Source: Cytobacillus oceanisediminis
GTDB taxonomy: Bacteria > Bacillota > Bacilli > Bacillales > Cytobacillaceae
Direction: 5' to 3'
Length of the DNA: 64,000 nt
NCBI RefSeq assembly: GCF_003182355.1
Contig: NZ_QGTW01000004.1
Location: 186,001 to 250,000 of the forward strand
Shown one piece after another: positions 34,147 to 42,438 of this stretch. The notes beneath the pieces were generated by a model. That model made no database searches. It was given only the letters and a program-made list of their open reading frames with translations, and was not told where the DNA came from. A program made the translations under genes and the position numbers. Position 1 is the first letter of the stretch; every line of letters starts with the position of its first letter.

Positions 34147-34614
34147 ATGCCAAAAGGTACTGGCAAAATGGTTGCGCAAAATAAAAAAGCATATCATGAC
34201 TATTCAATAGAAGAAACTTACGAAGCGGGCATTGTTCTTCAGGGAACAGAGATTAAATCGATCCGCGCCGGCAAGGTTAACCTAAAGGATTCATATGCAA
34301 GGATTCAAAATAATGAAATCTATCTATTCGGCATGCATGTCAGCCCATATGAGCAGGGGAATCGCTATAACCATGATCCTCTCAGGACAAGAAAGCTGCT
34401 TCTTCACAGAAAAGAAATCAATAAGCTTATCGGGGATTCAAAAGAAATTGGCTATTCGCTTGTACCATTAAAAATGTATCTGAAAAACGGCTATGCAAAA
34501 GTTTTATTAGGCCTTGCAAAGGGTAAAAAGAAATATGACAAACGTGAGGATCTGAAGAAGAAAGAAGCCAAGCGGGAAGTGGAACGTGCTTTCCGTGAAA
34601 GGCAGAAAATGTAA
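34147..34614 (+). CDS. smpB: SsrA-binding protein SmpB
   Basis: 155-residue OB-fold protein that delivers tmRNA to stalled ribosomes. Conserved [24 protein letters not shown] (two parts), [26 protein letters not shown] and RTRKLLLHR; the basic C-terminal tail ([20 protein letters not shown]) is the part that enters the mRNA channel. Directly upstream of the tmRNA gene. Confidence 0.97.
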   Translation: MPKGTGKMVAQNKKAYHDYSIEETYEAGIVLQGTEIKSIRAGKVNLKDSYARIQNNEIYLFGMHVSPYEQGNRYNHDPLRTRKLLLHRKEINKLIGDSKEIGYSLVPLKMYLKNGYAKVLLGLAKGKKKYDKREDLKKKEAKREVERAFRERQKM

Positions 34615-34630
34615 ATCCAGAACCTTACAA

Positions 34631-34658
34631 TTGAAAAACAAGCTCAATGTGTTATAAT
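34631..34658 (+). promoter_or_regulatory. ssrA promoter
   Basis: TTGAAA, 16-base spacer, TATAAT. The transcript would begin about 90 bases before the mature tmRNA 5' end, leaving a leader (with a GTCAC/GTGAC hairpin at 34666-34678) to be removed by RNase P. Confidence 0.75.
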
Positions 34659-34757
34659 AGTAATTGTCACAGCGAGTGACACAATCTTTAGCTCATCTAT
34701 TTCGAGCTTTTCCGAACGTCAGCGTGCTGAATGAGATTCGGCGCAGACCTATTATAT

Positions 34758-35397
34758 GGGGACGCTACGGATTCGACAGGGATAGTTCGAGCTTAGGTTG
34801 CGAGTCGAGGGGATCGGCCTCGTTAAAACGTCAAAGCCTATAACTGGCAAACAACAAAACAACTTCGCTTTAGCTGCCTAATAGGCCTTTAGCGGTTCGC
34901 CCCTCCATCGCCCATGTGGTAGGGTAGCGGACTCACTCTTAGTGGGCTACGCCGGATTCCACCGTCTGAGGATGAAGGAAGAGAACAACCAGACTAGCTG
35001 GCCGGACGCCCGTCGATAGGCATAAGGACCAGCGAAACGCGAATATATCGACTACACTCGTAGAAGCTTAAGTGCCGATATTTCTGGACGTGGGTTCGAT
35101 TAATTATTAGTCGCCTTGTGTGGCAACACATAAGTGAAAATTCGGCTTTATCGGTGAAACCTAAGTCGCCTAACTAGCGATAAGGCAATGCCGAGCGGTA
35201 TGTGGAGCAATCCAACAGCCGTGTATCGACTTATAGGCTGCCAGAAAAGTGGTAGTACTAGGATGCGGAATCCTGCCTGAAACCCAGGTAAATATATATT
35301 TCGCATAATACGCCGAAGGGCCTGCTTGACTGCAGGTTCAAGATATAGTCAGTGCCATCGCGAAAGGATGGAAGTGCACGTCCCACCGTCTCCACCA
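34758..35397 (+). ncRNA. ssrA: tmRNA gene, interrupted by a group I intron
   Basis: Rescues ribosomes on broken mRNA. The 5' end GGGGACGCTACGGATTCGAC and 3' end CGTCTCCACCA form the tRNA-like acceptor stem (GGGGACG/CGTCTCC). The tag frame at 34856-34891 reads GKQQNNFALAA then stop, giving the tag A-GKQQNNFALAA. Exon 1 is 34758-35100, exon 2 is 35381-35397; together they make 360 bases, the normal size. Joining them restores the T arm GTGGG-TTCGATT-CCCAC, which is otherwise split by 280 bases. CCA is encoded. Confidence 0.93.
35101..35380 (+). ncRNA. Group I intron in the T-loop of tmRNA
   Basis: 280-base insert between T and T of the T-loop. Exon 1 ends in U and the intron ends in G, as group I splicing requires. 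A P1 can be drawn: exon CGAU with intron GUCG (35110-35113), with the U-G pair at the splice site. TTCAAGATATAGTCAGTGCC (35338-35357) is the conserved P7/S-region signature (AAGATATAGTC). It holds no open reading frame. Subgroup not assigned. Confidence 0.88.
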
Positions 35398-35418
35398 AAT
35401 ACATATTTGGTGGTTTTT
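35392..35418 (+). terminator. ssrA terminator
   Basis: CCACCAAATA and TATTTGGTGG pair over ten bases with a very short loop, followed by TTTTTT; it begins within the encoded CCA end. Confidence 0.85.
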
Positions 35419-35430
35419 TATTTGTCTTTT

Positions 35431-35838
35431 TTATAGTTTGAAAAAGGTTTCCTCGAATAAAAGCTTTTGTTTTAACATCTCCGCATTATACTTTCCGTTT
35501 CTGGGTGTCACTTTTTCGTAGTTTTCAATTATCCACAACGCTCGATTTCTTTTTTTATCAGCTCTTAAATAAGGGGAAATTCGATTTAGTAAGGAAAAAA
35601 CACTTTCTTTTTACTTAATATTTAAGGAGAAGGAGTTTTTGTGCAAGCCTGGCTTGTAGTTCTTTTTATTAATGAGCGTTCCGCCGGTGAGCGATTGAAT
35701 ATAGATTAAAAGTTCTATGTCAGTGGATGCTATTGTTATACATGGACGGCGATGCTCACTGGCATGTAGTCTGCTTAAAGTAATCGTTCCTTCACCATCT
35801 ATTATTCCTGCTATATAGGATGCCTCCCAGTCATTCAT
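35431..35838 (-). pseudogene. LAGLIDADG homing endonuclease broken by a nonsense codon
   Basis: Read on the minus strand from ATG 35838 (AGGAGTGAGAAA upstream) there are 75 codons with the LAGLIDADG motif YIAGIIDGEGTITLSR at about 8-23, then an in-frame TAA at 35613-35611. The same frame continues for 59 codons (FSLLNRISPYLRADKKR, ALWIIENYEKVTPRNGKYN, LLFEETFFKL) to TAA at 35433-35431. The downstream part looks like the normal C-terminal half of single-motif endonucleases, so the gene was about 135 codons. It lies outside the tmRNA intron, convergent with ssrA, 13 bases past the terminator. It may be a former partner of that intron. Confidence 0.8.
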
Positions 35839-35987
35839 TTTCTCACTCCTAATATTGGAACATATGTTCTAGTCAATTTTAATCTATCCTCAATAAACTC
35901 TCAATCTTTATCTTAATTAAAATTAAAATATTATTTATACGGATGTTGTTCAGTTATTATTTTAATAAAAAAGGTAAGGAGATCAAT

Positions 35988-36423
35988 ATGGTTCAATTCT
36001 TCACCAAAGGAATTCTTTCAGGCTTTGTTTCGGGAATATTCCTCGGTTTATTCTTAAAGGTTATTGAAGTTATGTCGGGAGTAAAAGTATATACACTACT
36101 CCTCAACGTGGATTATATCCCTATCCTAAAAAACTACAGCTTCCCGGAATTTGTGGAGTTTTTACTCCATTTAATCATCTCTGTCATCGTAGCAGCCGCC
36201 CTTTTTTCTATCATAAAAATATCAATGGGCACAAAAGCAAATGGTGTTCCGGACGATATTGATCTCCTTCTTAATAGGCGTCCTGCTTTTCCCAACAACA
36301 GCCTTGTCAGATCGCACCCCTGAATTAACTTCTGTTTCGGCCCTTTCCTTCTGGCTGATCGGGCATCTGTTATATGGCTGGATTTTGACGTTGTTTTTCA
36401 TAAAAAAGGGACCGTCAGGCTAG
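35988..36423 (+). pseudogene. Four-helix membrane protein, frameshifted
   Basis: From ATG 35988 (AAGGAGATCAAT upstream) the frame encodes VQFFTKGILSGFVSGIFLGL and three hydrophobic segments, then loses its hydrophobic character near codon 85 (about 36235-36250). The +1 frame from there encodes RTILISFLIGVLLFPTTALS and a last helix FWLIGHLLYGWILTLFF to TAG 36423. Read across the shift it is a 145-residue protein with four to five membrane spans and short loops, as in small Bacillus membrane families. I do not recognise the family. The gap 35839-35987 holds no gene. Confidence 0.55.
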
Positions 36424-36431
36424 ACGGTCCT
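36408..36431. terminator. Bidirectional terminator
   Basis: GGACCGTC and GACGGTCC form an 8-bp stem with a 6-base loop; an A-run precedes it and serves the convergent minus-strand gene. Confidence 0.7.
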
Positions 36432-36436
36432 TGGCA

Positions 36437-37372
36437 TTATTTAATTTTTATAGCGATTTTCCCTTTCGCATGATGCGATTCACTTAGCTCATGTGCTTCC
36501 TTTAATCCTTGTTCGGTAAAAGGAAAGGTATGGCCGACAAGCGGCTTTAATTTCCCCTGCTCGATCATTTCGCCCAGCTGGGAAAGCTGTTTGCCGTTTG
36601 GCTCAAGCCAGAGGAAGCCTGCTTTGACCTCCTTTTCCTTAGCCAGATTTTCATCAGGAGGAGAGACAATGGAAACAAGCTTTCCGCCTTTTTTCAACAC
36701 ATTCATACTTTTCTTTTGAATCTCTCCGCCCATTGTATCAACGACAATATCATAATGATCCAGTGCCAGTTCAAAATCTTCCTCACGATAATTAATAAAA
36801 TGGTCAACGCCAAGCGAATTCAGGAATTCTTCATTTTTTCCGCTGGCAGTTGAAGCAACATGAGCGCCAAAGCTTTTGGCTATTTGAATGGCAAGGCTGC
36901 CAACCCCTCCTGCACCTGCATGGATAAGCACTTTATCTCCCGATTGGATCTCGGAAAAATCAACAAGGCATTGCCATGCTGTCAGGCCAGCAAGGGGAAT
37001 GGAAGCCGCTTCTTCAAAGCTTGCATTCTCAGGCATCTTCGCCAGAAGTTTTTCATCCACAGCAACATATTCGGCGTATGTACCATGTGCTGTCGTATCA
37101 GGGCGGGCAAAAACACGGTCACCCTTTTTAAAAGAGGTCACCTTATCCCCGACCTTGGCTATTACCCCTGCGGCATCCCATCCCAAAATAATCGGGAACT
37201 CGAATGGAAGCATGTCTTTTAAATATCCAGCCCGAAGCTTCCAATCAATCGGGTTGATTGAAGTGGCATGCATTTCAACCAGCACCTGATGATCCTTCAT
37301 TTCAGGCAATGGTACTTCACGCTCTTTTAACTCCTCTGCAGTTCCATATTGTTCAATAATAATGGCTTTCAT
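36437..37372 (-). CDS. Zinc-independent MDR family NADP-dependent oxidoreductase
   Basis: A 311-residue quinone oxidoreductase-like member of the medium-chain dehydrogenase family. N-terminal GroES-like domain (ATSINPIDWKLRAGY, GWDAAGVIAKVG, GDRVFA) and Rossmann domain with VLIHAGAGGVGSLAIQIAK; no structural-zinc cysteine cluster. Typical annotations are NADPH:quinone reductase or enone reductase; the substrate cannot be set. Preceded by AAGGGAGGAGA. Divergent from nothing; followed downstream in the same direction by none. Confidence 0.88.
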   Translation of the reverse strand: MKAIIIEQYGTAEELKEREVPLPEMKDHQVLVEMHATSINPIDWKLRAGYLKDMLPFEFPIILGWDAAGVIAKVGDKVTSFKKGDRVFARPDTTAHGTYAEYVAVDEKLLAKMPENASFEEAASIPLAGLTAWQCLVDFSEIQSGDKVLIHAGAGGVGSLAIQIAKSFGAHVASTASGKNEEFLNSLGVDHFINYREEDFELALDHYDIVVDTMGGEIQKKSMNVLKKGGKLVSIVSPPDENLAKEKEVKAGFLWLEPNGKQLSQLGEMIEQGKLKPLVGHTFPFTEQGLKEAHELSESHHAKGKIAIKIK

Positions 37373-37471
37373 TTTATCTCCTCCCTTGTCCGTTGTACTG
37401 AGTCCTTTACCACATTAAGATGCCCGATAATCCGCTTTGCTATCAGTGGGAAGGGAGGGAAGAGATTAGAT

Positions 37472-38011
37472 TTAGGTTAAAAATAACTTATTCCATTGTT
37501 CTGCTTTTGCTAAAGCGAGAGTGTCTTCCTTTACCTCTCCCGGCTTTACTCCGCTTCCTATGATATAGTCCGCAAATTCCATCCCCACAAACTCGAATAT
37601 GTATTGAAATTGCTGAATAAGCGGCAATCCTTTCACTTTGGCGCTGCTTCCTCCAGTGATCACGACATATGCTTTCTTCTTTGCCAGCTCTTCTTTCAGA
37701 TTAAAGCGCTCATCCCTTAAATACTGGGACCAGCGATCAAAGAAGTCCTTCATCGGGCCGCTCATGCCATACCAATATAAAGGTGTGGCAAACACAAAAA
37801 CATCATGTGTCAACATGTGCCGTATTAACTCCTCATAATCATCCTCAACTGGTGAAAAGCCTTCCTTGGCATGCCTCTTATCTACGATGGGTTCGATATG
37901 CATGTCTGACAGTTTTACAAGCGTATGATCTGTATTTTCTGTAATCTTTTTTGCTAAATATTCCGAGTTGCCGTTTTCACGTGTACTGCCGAGCAGAGCC
38001 AATACTTTCAT
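37472..38011 (-). CDS. NADPH-dependent FMN reductase-like flavoprotein
   Basis: 179 residues, flavodoxin-like fold. GSTRENGNSEYLA binds the FMN phosphate, ATPLYWYGMSGPMKDFFDR is the flavin/dimer loop and VITGGSS another flavin contact. Likely an NAD(P)H:quinone or azo-type reductase. AAGGAGAGAATTCTA precedes the ATG. It lies 99 bases upstream of the MDR oxidoreductase on the same strand; the two may share an operon with the intergenic region carrying no clear terminator. Confidence 0.85.
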   Translation of the reverse strand: MKVLALLGSTRENGNSEYLAKKITENTDHTLVKLSDMHIEPIVDKRHAKEGFSPVEDDYEELIRHMLTHDVFVFATPLYWYGMSGPMKDFFDRWSQYLRDERFNLKEELAKKKAYVVITGGSSAKVKGLPLIQQFQYIFEFVGMEFADYIIGSGVKPGEVKEDTLALAKAEQWNKLFLT

Positions 38012-38105
38012 TTAGAATTCTCTCCTTAAAACTAAAGTTTGTTTATGGATTTTACACAATATGTTTTAAGAAAGCAAAAAAAAAGATCCGGATCTTTACA
38101 AAGGG

Positions 38106-38159
38106 GTTATATGATTTTTACATTCTATTAATATTCCATTAACACTCCCTCCCTATACT
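38106..38159 (+). promoter_or_regulatory. Pho boxes and promoter of the alkaline phosphatase
   Basis: TTTACA (38117), TTAATA (38128) and TTAACA (38139) are spaced exactly 11 bases apart, as in PhoP direct-repeat sites (TT-A-A-C-A type); a weak fourth repeat GTTATA is at 38106. TATACT (38154-38159) is the -10 element. Phosphate starvation should activate it through PhoPR. Confidence 0.75.
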
Positions 38160-38193
38160 CTAATTTGTAAGTTAAAAACAGGAGGTTAATAGA

Positions 38194-39570
38194 ATGACAT
38201 TTAAGAAATTAACAAAAAAAGCACTTCCTGTCCTGGCTGCTTCTGCCGTAGCATTTGGCGGGCTGATCGGAACAGTTCAGCAAACAGAAGCACAAGGGAA
38301 GGCAGATCATAGAGAGATCAAGAATGTTATTTTCCTTATCGGTGATGGAATGGGCGTATCTTATACGTCTGCATACCGTTATTTGAAAGACGACCCTAGT
38401 ACCAAATTTGTGGAGCGTACAGAGCTGGATAAGTATCTGGTCGGCCAGCAAATGACTTACCCGGAGGACCCGGAACAAAATGTAACTGACTCAGCATCCG
38501 CGGCAACAGCGATGTCTGCAGGGATTAAAACTTATAACAATGCGATTGCAGTAGACAATGATGGCTCTGAAGTGATAACCGTTTTGGAAGCGGCGAAAGA
38601 ACAAGGAAAAGCGACAGGCCTTGTTGCCACTTCTGAAATTACACATGCGACTCCAGCTTCATTCGGCGCACATGACGAAAGCCGCAAGAATATGAATGCC
38701 ATTGCTGATGATTACTATGATGAACTAATCAATGGCGACCATAAGGTAGACGTTCTTCTTGGCGGTGGAACCGATTTATTTGTCCGCAATGACAGAAACC
38801 TTACAGAAGAGTTTAAAAAAGATGGATTCAGCTATGTAACAGACCGCGAGCAGTTATTAGCGGATAACAATGAACAGGTTCTTGGTTTATTTGCGGAGCG
38901 CGGCCTGCCAAAAATGATTGACCGCACAGAAGACATTCCTTCACTTGAAGAAATGACTGCATCTGCAATCAAGCGTTTGAATAAGGATCAAGACGGTTTC
39001 TTCCTAATGGTAGAAGGCAGCCAGGTAGACTGGGCTGGGCACGATAATGACATCGTTGGAGCAATGAGCGAAATGGAAGACTTTGAAAAAGCATTCAAAG
39101 CAGCAATCGACTTTGCGAAAAAGGACAAGCATACCCTTGTTGTCGCAACTGCTGACCACTCAACCGGCGGCTACTCCATCGGTTCTGACGGCATCTACAA
39201 TTGGTTCGGTGAGCCGATTAAAGCGGCTAAGCGTACACCTGACTTTATGGCACAAGAAATTGTAAATGGTGCAAGTGTTGAGGATACATTGAAGCAATAT
39301 ATCGATCTTGAATTAACATCTGAAGAGATCCAATCTGTTAAAAAAGCAGCCGAAACGAAAAAAGCAACGGATATTGATAATGCCATTGAAGAAATCTTTA
39401 ACAAGCGCTCCCATACTGGCTGGACAACAGGCGGCCATACTGGTGAAGACGTACCTGTTTACGCATTTGGCCCTTCTAGCGACCGCTTTGCAGGACAAAT
39501 CGAAAATACTGACCAGGCCAAATTAATCTTTGAATTATTGAAGACCGATGTAAAGGTCGAAGATAAATAA
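38194..39570 (+). CDS. phoA: Secreted alkaline phosphatase
   Basis: 458 residues. A signal peptide is clear: KKLTKKALPVLAASAVAFGG with cleavage near QTEAQG at about 34. Metal ligands and nucleophile follow the PhoA family: IGDGMGVSY (Asp), VTDSASAATAM (nucleophile Ser preceded by Asp), ATSEITHATPASF (Thr/His), EGSQVDWAGHDND and ATADHSTGG, and a late TTGGHTGED (His). It frees phosphate from organic esters outside the cell. B. subtilis phoA and phoB are equally good names. Confidence 0.93.
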   Translation: MTFKKLTKKALPVLAASAVAFGGLIGTVQQTEAQGKADHREIKNVIFLIGDGMGVSYTSAYRYLKDDPSTKFVERTELDKYLVGQQMTYPEDPEQNVTDSASAATAMSAGIKTYNNAIAVDNDGSEVITVLEAAKEQGKATGLVATSEITHATPASFGAHDESRKNMNAIADDYYDELINGDHKVDVLLGGGTDLFVRNDRNLTEEFKKDGFSYVTDREQLLADNNEQVLGLFAERGLPKMIDRTEDIPSLEEMTASAIKRLNKDQDGFFLMVEGSQVDWAGHDNDIVGAMSEMEDFEKAFKAAIDFAKKDKHTLVVATADHSTGGYSIGSDGIYNWFGEPIKAAKRTPDFMAQEIVNGASVEDTLKQYIDLELTSEEIQSVKKAAETKKATDIDNAIEEIFNKRSHTGWTTGGHTGEDVPVYAFGPSSDRFAGQIENTDQAKLIFELLKTDVKVEDK

Positions 39571-39576
39571 TTTTTA

Positions 39577-39612
39577 TTCTCCCGCTGCTTTCGTAGAGCA
39601 GCGGGAATTTTA
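39577..39612 (+). terminator. Alkaline phosphatase terminator
   Basis: TTCTCCCGCTGCT and AGCAGCGGGAATTTT pair around a 7-base loop with nine or more base pairs. Confidence 0.75.
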
Positions 39613-39634
39613 CAACTTATGAAGGGGGATCATC

Positions 39635-40270
39635 ATGAAAAAACTAATAACAATGATTGCTCTTATATCAATCGTTCTATTGGGCTGCTCAAGCGCACCG
39701 GAACAGCCTGCAGATGTCAGCGCTGAAGCTGCGGCAGAAAATGAAGCAATGAAAAACTATGCACCAAACCCTCAGGTTCCCGATGACCGGCCACTGGAGA
39801 AGACTGGACAATCCCATACCGATGAAAAAGGCGAAATCACTTTAAAAAAAGTTAAAAATGTAAATGGAACCTATAACATTGGTCCAATTGAAATGAAAAT
39901 TGCAGAAGCCAAAGTGATGCATTTAAAACCAGATTACAGCTTAGTGGACTATTTTCATACCCTGACCCATGACGAAGAATTCGATTTTGTCAAAGTCTTT
40001 GCAGAAATCAAAAACACATCAGATGAAGAAGTAAACTTTGCCCCAGTTGCTATCCTGGAAACAAGCGAAGGAGAGCAAATCACCTGGGAAAATGACATTT
40101 ACCTTGATGGACTAAATGAAGAAATTCAACCTAACGAAACCAAAGCCGGCAACATTGGCTTTATCATAGAAAAATCTGACTTGAACAATATTGAAATTAC
40201 TACGAGTGACGTCTTCAATACTGAAAGGAAAAAGATTGAAGACGCCAAAAATATTAAGATTGATTTTTAA
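39635..40270 (+). CDS. Lipoprotein with DUF4352-like domain
   Basis: 211 residues. Lys-rich start, hydrophobic segment and lipobox LLGC at about 16-19 mark an Lgt substrate. After a low-complexity Ala/Glu-rich linker (20-45) the mature part (about 70-200) has a beta-sandwich style with DFVKVFAEIKNTSDEEVNF, the pattern of DUF4352/telokin-like extracellular domains. Function unknown. AAGGGGGATCATC precedes ATG; 64 bases after the phosphatase but beyond its terminator. Confidence 0.75.
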   Translation: MKKLITMIALISIVLLGCSSAPEQPADVSAEAAAENEAMKNYAPNPQVPDDRPLEKTGQSHTDEKGEITLKKVKNVNGTYNIGPIEMKIAEAKVMHLKPDYSLVDYFHTLTHDEEFDFVKVFAEIKNTSDEEVNFAPVAILETSEGEQITWENDIYLDGLNEEIQPNETKAGNIGFIIEKSDLNNIEITTSDVFNTERKKIEDAKNIKIDF

Positions 40271-40271
40271 A

Positions 40272-40304
40272 GGGAGAGACTCCAGATAGGGGTCTTTTTT
40301 CTTT
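40272..40304 (+). terminator. Lipoprotein gene terminator
   Basis: GAGACTCC and GGGGTCTT pair around AGATA, followed by TTTT and more T. Confidence 0.7.
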
Positions 40305-40357
40305 TGGATAACCAATATATGAGCGTTAATTCATTTATAAATTTATAGAAGGCCTAG

Positions 40358-40386
40358 TTGACAGATATAAATATTCATATTAATAT
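40358..40386 (+). promoter_or_regulatory. Ribose operon promoter
   Basis: TTGACA, 17-base spacer, TAATAT, a near-consensus sigma-A promoter. The first RbsR palindrome begins four bases after the -10 box, so it covers the start point. Confidence 0.8.
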
Positions 40387-40389
40387 ATA

Positions 40390-40490
40390 TGTAACCGGTT
40401 ACACCGTAGCTGGTTTTAAATTAAAAACAATGTGTAACCGGTTACATGAGTAATTGGTTTTGTTTTTATCAAGATATGTAACCGGTTACA
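40390..40490 (+). promoter_or_regulatory. Three RbsR operators
   Basis: Three identical perfect palindromes TGTAACCGGTTACA at 40390-40403, 40433-40446 and 40477-40490, 43 and 44 bases apart (about four helical turns), so they share one face of the DNA. The CG centre is typical of LacI-family sites. They are best explained as binding sites for the RbsR encoded 45 bases downstream. A near-copy lies inside rbsK at 41784. Confidence 0.9.
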
Positions 40491-40534
40491 CTCAGAACAA
40501 TGGTTACTTGACTGTGAGACTGGAGAGAACCTAT

Positions 40535-41512
40535 ATGGTAACTATTAAAGATGTAGCAAAAGAGGCGCAAGTATCCGTTGCTACTGTTTCAAGAGTGATT
40601 AACAACCAGGGGTACGTCCATGAGGACACAAGAGCGAAGGTTGAGAAAGCGGTTAAAACACTGCAATATCGCCCGAATAACGTAGCGAGAAGCCTGTTTA
40701 AAAAGAAATCCAAAATGATCGGATTCATTGTTCCGGATATTACGAACCCGTATTTTCCGCAGCTGGTAAGAGCGGTGGAGGACGTAACAAATAAAGCGGA
40801 ATATACTACTTTTCTCTGCAATAGCGATGAGGATCTAAAAAAAGAATTAATGTATCTTGAAAAAATGCAGGAAAATCATATTGATGGAGCCATCATTGTT
40901 TCCAATACGCTAGAGCTTGAGCATGTTGAACAGCTAAATTTGCCAATCATTGCACTGGACCGTTTTTTCCATAACAGCATTCCATCGGTAACAGTCGACA
41001 ATTATAACGAAGCACGCAAGGCAGTCCGTTATTTGCTTGAAAATGGCTGTAAAAGAATTGCCCATATTAAAGGGCCGAAATATATTAAGAACTCCATTTT
41101 GAGGCAGAAAGCCTATGAAGAAGAAATGAAAGAGCAGAATTTGCCGTTGATTATGTGCGAGGGAGAATACCATTTAAAAGATTCCGAGAGAGCCTTCTTG
41201 GAGCTGCTTAAACAAAATCCGGATATTGATGGAGTTTTTGCCGGCAATGATGTAATGGCAGTTGGGGCGCTTAAAGCTGCTAGAAGACTTAATTTAAAGG
41301 TGCCAGAGGATCTTTCTGTCATAGGGTTTGATGGAATTGAATGGACTGAAACAGTATCACCTGAAATCACTACAATGGCTCAGCCCATTTATGAAATGGG
41401 AAAAAGAGCAGCTACCATGCTGCTGGAGCTTATTGATGGGAAGAGGCTTGATGACGTCCACGTCGTTTATGATGCAGAGTTGGTTATTAGGGAATCGACC
41501 AAACTAAGATAA
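40535..41512 (+). CDS. rbsR: Ribose operon repressor RbsR
   Basis: 325-residue LacI-family repressor. Helix-turn-helix at the N-terminus (TIKDVAKEAQVSVATVSRVIN), hinge RPNNVARSL, and periplasmic-binding-like sugar domain (IGFIVPDITNPYFPQLV, GAIIVSNTLELEHV, VFAGNDVMAVGAL, VIGFDGIEWT). ATG 40535 is chosen after GGAGAG; the longer in-frame extension would run through the third operator and is rejected. Autoregulated with rbsKDACB. Ribose or a derivative should be the inducer. Confidence 0.94.
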   Translation: MVTIKDVAKEAQVSVATVSRVINNQGYVHEDTRAKVEKAVKTLQYRPNNVARSLFKKKSKMIGFIVPDITNPYFPQLVRAVEDVTNKAEYTTFLCNSDEDLKKELMYLEKMQENHIDGAIIVSNTLELEHVEQLNLPIIALDRFFHNSIPSVTVDNYNEARKAVRYLLENGCKRIAHIKGPKYIKNSILRQKAYEEEMKEQNLPLIMCEGEYHLKDSERAFLELLKQNPDIDGVFAGNDVMAVGALKAARRLNLKVPEDLSVIGFDGIEWTETVSPEITTMAQPIYEMGKRAATMLLELIDGKRLDDVHVVYDAELVIRESTKLR

Positions 41513-41539
41513 GCATTTTATAAAGAGGGTGATATAAGA

Positions 41540-42412
41540 ATGATTACCGTATTAGGAAGTATTAATATGGACCTTGTCACTGTAACCAGCAAAGATCCTT
41601 CACTGGGAGAAACTGTGTTAGGAAAACAATTTTCTACCATCCCTGGGGGCAAGGGAGCCAATCAAGCAGTAGCAGCCGCCAAGCTTGGCGCTGATGTCCA
41701 GATGATTGGGCGGGTAGGTGATGATCTGTTTGGAAAAGAATACTTAATCCATTTACGTAACTTGGGGATCAGCACGGAAAATGTGAAACCGGTTACACAC
41801 CAGAAAACAGGTATTGCCAGCATTACAGTGTATGAAGGCGACAATAAAATTATCGTGGTTCCAGGAGCAAATCTTCAAGTGACTCCCGATGTAGTAGAGG
41901 AGTACAAAGATGAAATTTTAAAAAGCGACTGGCTTTTGCTTCAATTTGAAATTCCGTTAGAGAGTGTTGAAAAGGCTCTTGAAATCGCACATAAAGGCGG
42001 AGTCCAGGTCATTTTGAATCCTGCTCCGTTCGAACACATACCAAAACATTGGTTTGAAATGATAACGTACTTAACTCCAAATCAATACGAAGCAGAGCAG
42101 TTATTTACATTGTATAAAGATGATTCTGACTTGCTTATTTCTCTTAAAGAAAAGCTTGTTATAACCAAAGGTGCCCAGGGGGTTCTGCTATATGATAGAG
42201 AAAGGGAAGTTTCAATCCCTGCATTAAAGGTGGAAGCGGTTGATACAACCGGCGCTGGCGATACATTTAATGGTGCACTCGCTGTCGCTCTTTCAGAAGG
42301 AAATGACCTCAAGAGTGCATGTGAGTTTGCAGTGAAATCATCTGCATTATCTGTCACAAAGCTGGGAGCTCAATCAGGAATGCCTAGCCGGGAAGAAGTT
42401 AATAGATTCTAA
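41540..42412 (+). CDS. rbsK: Ribokinase
   Basis: 290-residue PfkB-family kinase that makes ribose 5-phosphate. N-terminal GSINMDLV and PGGKGANQAVAAAKLGA signature; C-terminal anion hole and base DTTGAGDTFNGALAVAL. A near-perfect RbsR palindrome falls inside the coding region (codons for NVKPVTH). Followed by rbsD after 26 bases. Confidence 0.95.
   Translation: MITVLGSINMDLVTVTSKDPSLGETVLGKQFSTIPGGKGANQAVAAAKLGADVQMIGRVGDDLFGKEYLIHLRNLGISTENVKPVTHQKTGIASITVYEGDNKIIVVPGANLQVTPDVVEEYKDEILKSDWLLLQFEIPLESVEKALEIAHKGGVQVILNPAPFEHIPKHWFEMITYLTPNQYEAEQLFTLYKDDSDLLISLKEKLVITKGAQGVLLYDREREVSIPALKVEAVDTTGAGDTFNGALAVALSEGNDLKSACEFAVKSSALSVTKLGAQSGMPSREEVNRF
41784..41797 (+). promoter_or_regulatory. Intragenic RbsR-like operator
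   Basis: TGAAACCGGTTACA differs from the three promoter operators by one base in 14. It lies about 1.3 kb downstream of them, inside rbsK. Confidence 0.55.
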
Positions 42413-42438
42413 AATAATAGAATGGAGGTGCAGCAAAA

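Noticed and set aside
35529..35537. A perfect DnaA box TTATCCACA.
   Set aside because: It lies in the coding frame of the endonuclease pseudogene (codons for WIIEN region) and is single; a chance match is likely.
36241..36423. A separate 60-codon gene starting at 36241.
   Set aside because: It has no ribosome binding site and continues the hydrophobic pattern of the upstream frame, so a frameshifted single gene is the better reading.
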